A DNA stretch of 64,000 bases, taken from contig NZ_CP019288.1 of the NCBI RefSeq assembly GCF_009901525.1, positions 3,067,501 through 3,131,500 on the forward strand, read 5' to 3'. A program made the position numbers and the translations under genes. Position 1 is the first letter of the stretch. Every line of letters begins with the position of its first letter. Below are positions 63,709-64,000 of the stretch, piece after piece. This DNA comes from Kordia antarctica. GTDB lineage: Bacteria; Bacteroidota; Bacteroidia; Flavobacteriales; Flavobacteriaceae. The notes under the pieces were generated by a model. The model had not been told where the DNA came from and searched no databases. It worked only from the letters and a program-made list of their open reading frames with translations.

Positions 63709-64000
63709 TTACGGTTTATCTTTAAAATTACCTTTATGTAATCGCGACAATGGAATTTCTGTTTTATCAATGAGTGTAATATGATTTCCGTTGATTTGCT
63801 TGATATAGTTTGAATTGATAATATACGAACGGTGCGATTGTATAAAGTTTGGCGGCAATTCTTCTTTGATTTGGCTTATTTTACCACGTACAAAATGTGA
63901 CTTCCCATTATTTAAAAATAGTTTTATAAAATGATCTTCCGATTTGATATACATTAAATCCGAAATATAGACTTTGGTTTTATCTTTTAAAATGATATAG
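63709..64000 (-). CDS. LytTR DNA-binding domain, 5' part beyond the window
   Basis: An open frame enters from the right edge without a start and ends at 63709. The visible part (ILKDKTKVYISDLMYIKSED, then HFIKLFL, FIQSHRSYIINSNYIKQING and the final IPLSRLHKGNFKD) is a LytTR DNA-binding domain. An ATG at 63952-63954 is internal to the domain and is not the start. The missing part could be a receiver domain or membrane segment. It ends 20 nt before the tadA-like start. Confidence 0.85.
   Translation of the reverse strand, partial: YIILKDKTKVYISDLMYIKSEDHFIKLFLNNGKSHFVRGKISQIKEELPPNFIQSHRSYIINSNYIKQINGNHITLIDKTEIPLSRLHKGNFKDKP

Overview
The window is chromosomal DNA of a member of the Bacteroidota, most likely the family Flavobacteriaceae. 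The evidence is low GC content, SusC/SusD outer-membrane uptake proteins, a type IX secretion substrate with a gliding-type C-terminal domain next to a PorP/SprF protein, lipoproteins with Cys lipoboxes, LytTR/LytS two-component genes and promoters of the TAnnTTTG type. I cannot fix the genus from sequence alone. About 50 protein genes, one tRNA gene and several non-coding elements are supported.

Layout. (1) 1-8950, minus strand: a tight operon with a VWA-like lipoprotein, a small four-helix membrane protein, a tubulin/FtsZ-like GTPase, a 1185-residue Hsp70/actin-like ATPase, a bitopic lipoprotein and a membrane-anchored coiled-coil protein that runs off the left edge. This is the best candidate for a little-described multi-component system. 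(2) 9194-19389, minus strand: lipoproteins, a TPMT-like methyltransferase, a GT2/GT-C/SGNH surface-glycan group, a LytTR/LytS-type two-component pair and an ABA4-like membrane pair. Five copies of a structured ~170-bp intergenic repeat are scattered between these genes. (3) 19795-26641, plus: a giant Ig/SprB/PKD-repeat adhesin and its PorP/SprF partner. (4) 26733-34564: tRNA-Asn, rseP, an M1 aminopeptidase, a Sco protein, the feoA-feoB-small-protein ferrous iron operon and small membrane or barrel proteins.

(5) 34890-43362, minus: a metal (Mn/Zn type) homeostasis operon. It has a DtxR/MntR repressor with a candidate operator, an outer-membrane protein, a binding protein, an ATPase and two permeases with cytosolic winged-helix-like tails. 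Two unrelated genes of unknown function sit inside it, and two heptamer tandem arrays flank the binding-protein gene. (6) 43514-51476: a polyprenyl synthase and a TetR-TolC-MFP-RND efflux operon with a clear palindromic operator on a canonical Bacteroidota promoter. (7) 51647-54082: a two-gene caspase-like (clan CD) protein/PepSY-like protein pair and a ParE-type toxin-antitoxin pair. (8) 54106-58400: a SusD/SusC pair. (9) 58637-64000: aspS, an orphan lanthipeptide-like precursor peptide in the gap behind it, a CLC channel lacking the gating glutamate, tadA and a LytTR fragment at the right edge.

The most interesting items are the tubulin plus actin-like operon, the covarying intergenic repeat family, the orphan Cys-rich RiPP precursor, the split clan CD pair and the unknown genes embedded in the metal-transport operon.
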